Assembly: GCF_900155555.1 (NCBI RefSeq)
Contig: NZ_FUHN01000008.1
Span: forward strand, 318,117-382,116
Length of the DNA: 64,000 bases
DNA from: Mobilibacterium timonense
GTDB taxonomy: Bacteria > Bacillota > Clostridia > Peptostreptococcales > Anaerovoracaceae
Direction: 5' to 3'
In this document: in pieces, positions 62,923 to 64,000 of the stretch
Position numbering within the stretch: the stretch's first letter is position 1
Layout: each line of letters starts with the position of its first letter
The notes under the pieces: model-generated
What the model was told of the DNA's origin: nothing
The model's database searches: none
Seen by the model: only the letters and a program-made list of their open reading frames with translations
Translations under genes and position numbers: made by a program

Positions 62923-62958
62923 TTACCGCTGGAGGCGTGCGCTTCCGGCGGTTTTTTT
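62923..62958 (+). terminator. Terminator of rplM-rpsI
   Basis: ACCGCTGGAGGC pairs with GCTTCCGGCGGT, then seven T. Confidence 0.9.
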
Positions 62959-62965
62959 GATATAC

Positions 62966-63004
62966 GAAAAATGCAGCCATCTGTGTCACAACAGATAGCC
63001 GCAT
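62966..63004 (-). terminator. Terminator of the DUF4143 ATPase gene
   Basis: Minus strand: ATGCGGCTATCTG pairs with CAGATGGCTGCAT (two non-Watson-Crick pairs), followed by TTTTTCG, 19 nt after the stop. Confidence 0.8.
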
Positions 63005-63022
63005 GTATAAGGCAACGTGATC

Positions 63023-64000
63023 TTATCTTCCCAACAACCAGTCCGAAAGATTCACGACCTGGATGCCATCGTAGTTTCCTGCAGTGAGCCGGTCTCCGGT
63101 CAGGACGATCTTCTCGTAGTTGTCCCGTATATTCGTCAACGACTTCAGCTCGCGGTCGAAGGTCTCCTTCGCTGTCATATCTGCGGTGACCTGAAAATAC
63201 GTGTAAATTCCCTGCTTTTCTGCGACGAAGTCCACTTCCGTATTGCCGACTTTTCCGATCATGACACGGCAGCCCCGGCGAAGGAGCTCGAAATAGACTA
63301 TGTTTTCCAGTGAAAATCCCAGATCGTATTCGCTGCGCGGCAGGATGTAGTTACGCAGGCCAAGGTCTACGATATAAAGCTTCCGGTTTGCTTTCAGAAG
63401 CTGTTTTCCCACTATGTCAAAGCGCTCTGCCGGGTAGAAGATAAAGGATTCAGTCAGGGCCTCAACATAATCGCTGACCGTGTTGGGTGAAACTTTTCTT
63501 CCGTTTGAAGACAGGTAGTTTGTAATGCTCCGTATGGAAACCGGGTTCCCGGCCACACTGGCCAGATATCTGGCTATCGTCTTCAGCAGAAGAATATCAG
63601 TTATCTTCCTCCTGTCCGGCTCGCTCTCCTTCCTCGCCTGTCTATCTTCGATGTCCTTTACGATCACGGTATTGTAAATACCCTCTAAATAGGTATCCAC
63701 CTTCTCCGGAGTACGGTCCATAACGGCAACATAAGGGAGCCCTCCGTCACGCATATATTCTGCGAGGCCGCGATCTGGATCCATTCCGGTGATCTCCAGA
63801 AATTCCCGGAAAGACAAGGGCAACATCTGAATTTCCACATAGCGTCCAGTCAATAAAGTGGCAAGATCTCCAGAAAGCATGCAGGCGTTTGAGCCGGTGA
63901 TGTATATGTCCACGTCAGGTTTGACATACAGACTGTCTACGACCTTTTCAAATGATGGCACCTTCTGGATCTCATCCAGGAAGAAATAGGTCTTTTCCCC
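63023..64000 (-). CDS. AAA_14/DUF4143 ATPase, N-terminal part beyond window
   Basis: The visible 325 codons start in the ATPase domain at Walker B (YFFLDEIQKVPSFEKVVDSL), followed by sensor 1 ITGSNACMLSG and the STAND-like region (LPLSFREFLEITG). A winged-helix segment leads to the DUF4143 PD-(D/E)xK-like domain with GNTEVDFVAEKQG near the C-terminus, where the Asp-Glu pair could be catalytic. The Walker A and the start lie past the right edge; the GTG at 63961 is internal. Members are widespread in anaerobes and of unknown role, sometimes linked to mobile elements. Confidence 0.9.
   Translation of the reverse strand, partial: GEKTYFFLDEIQKVPSFEKVVDSLYVKPDVDIYITGSNACMLSGDLATLLTGRYVEIQMLPLSFREFLEITGMDPDRGLAEYMRDGGLPYVAVMDRTPEKVDTYLEGIYNTVIVKDIEDRQARKESEPDRRKITDILLLKTIARYLASVAGNPVSIRSITNYLSSNGRKVSPNTVSDYVEALTESFIFYPAERFDIVGKQLLKANRKLYIVDLGLRNYILPRSEYDLGFSLENIVYFELLRRGCRVMIGKVGNTEVDFVAEKQGIYTYFQVTADMTAKETFDRELKSLTNIRDNYEKIVLTGDRLTAGNYDGIQVVNLSDWLLGR

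Overview
The window looks like a chromosomal segment of an anaerobic Gram-positive bacterium of the Bacillota, most likely class Clostridia. The pointers are strong AGGAGG-type ribosome binding sites with some TTG starts, a nine-gene V/A-type ATPase operon, hybrid-cluster protein, AddB instead of RecB, a class B sortase with large sorted surface proteins, and DUF975, WalJ, RlmH and BioY genes. GC content looks moderately high. Assignment below class level would be a guess. Most genes lie on the minus strand.

Region by region. 1-4954: a type I restriction-modification operon (hsdM-hsdS-hsdR, the last running off the left edge), preceded by a tiny hydrophobic ORF. 5164-7550: a TM2-domain membrane protein converging on a CCA-adding enzyme, then tandem repeats. 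7572-9517: a sorted surface protein. 9714-13853: nitroreductase, DUF488 protein, hybrid-cluster protein, a decayed stretch (msrB fragment and internally deleted RelE-type toxin beside an intact DinJ/RelB antitoxin), and intact msrB. 14055-22733: one seven-gene operon (phosphoribosyltransferase, small membrane protein, two acyl-CoA synthetases, PLP racemase, greA, lysS) with a consensus promoter and a terminator. 22811-26266: class B sortase, divergent phosphohexomutase, Crp/Fnr regulator. 26312-33149: a two-gene operon for a MucBP-like membrane protein and a 1,653-residue pilin-like adhesin.

33254-42080: V/A-ATPase operon H-I-K-E-C-F-A-B-D, with Na+-site residues in subunit K and a perfect inverted repeat around its -10 box. 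42163-54455: a small membrane protein, DUF975 protein, and an envelope and housekeeping operon (CNNM/CorC protein, secA, prfB with its programmed frameshift, HAD phosphatase, addB, walJ, rlmH). 54559-55908: tRNA-Arg(CCG), short repeats suggestive of an old integration scar, and a three-gene toxin-antitoxin-like cassette whose HicA-like last gene is frameshifted in a seven-A run. 55919-61728: flavin-binding protein, secreted beta-helix protein, bioY, histidine phosphatase, and two tandem EamA transporters. 61759-62958: rplM-rpsI. 62966-64000: a DUF4143 ATPase running off the right edge.

The most distinctive items are the three-gene cassette beside the tRNA, the half-deleted RelE toxin with an intact antitoxin and operator, the apparent loss of the AddB Walker A loop, the KTGD-type sorting signals, and the operator-like inverted repeat at the ATPase promoter. 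No complete mobile element, integrase, CRISPR array or rRNA gene is visible.
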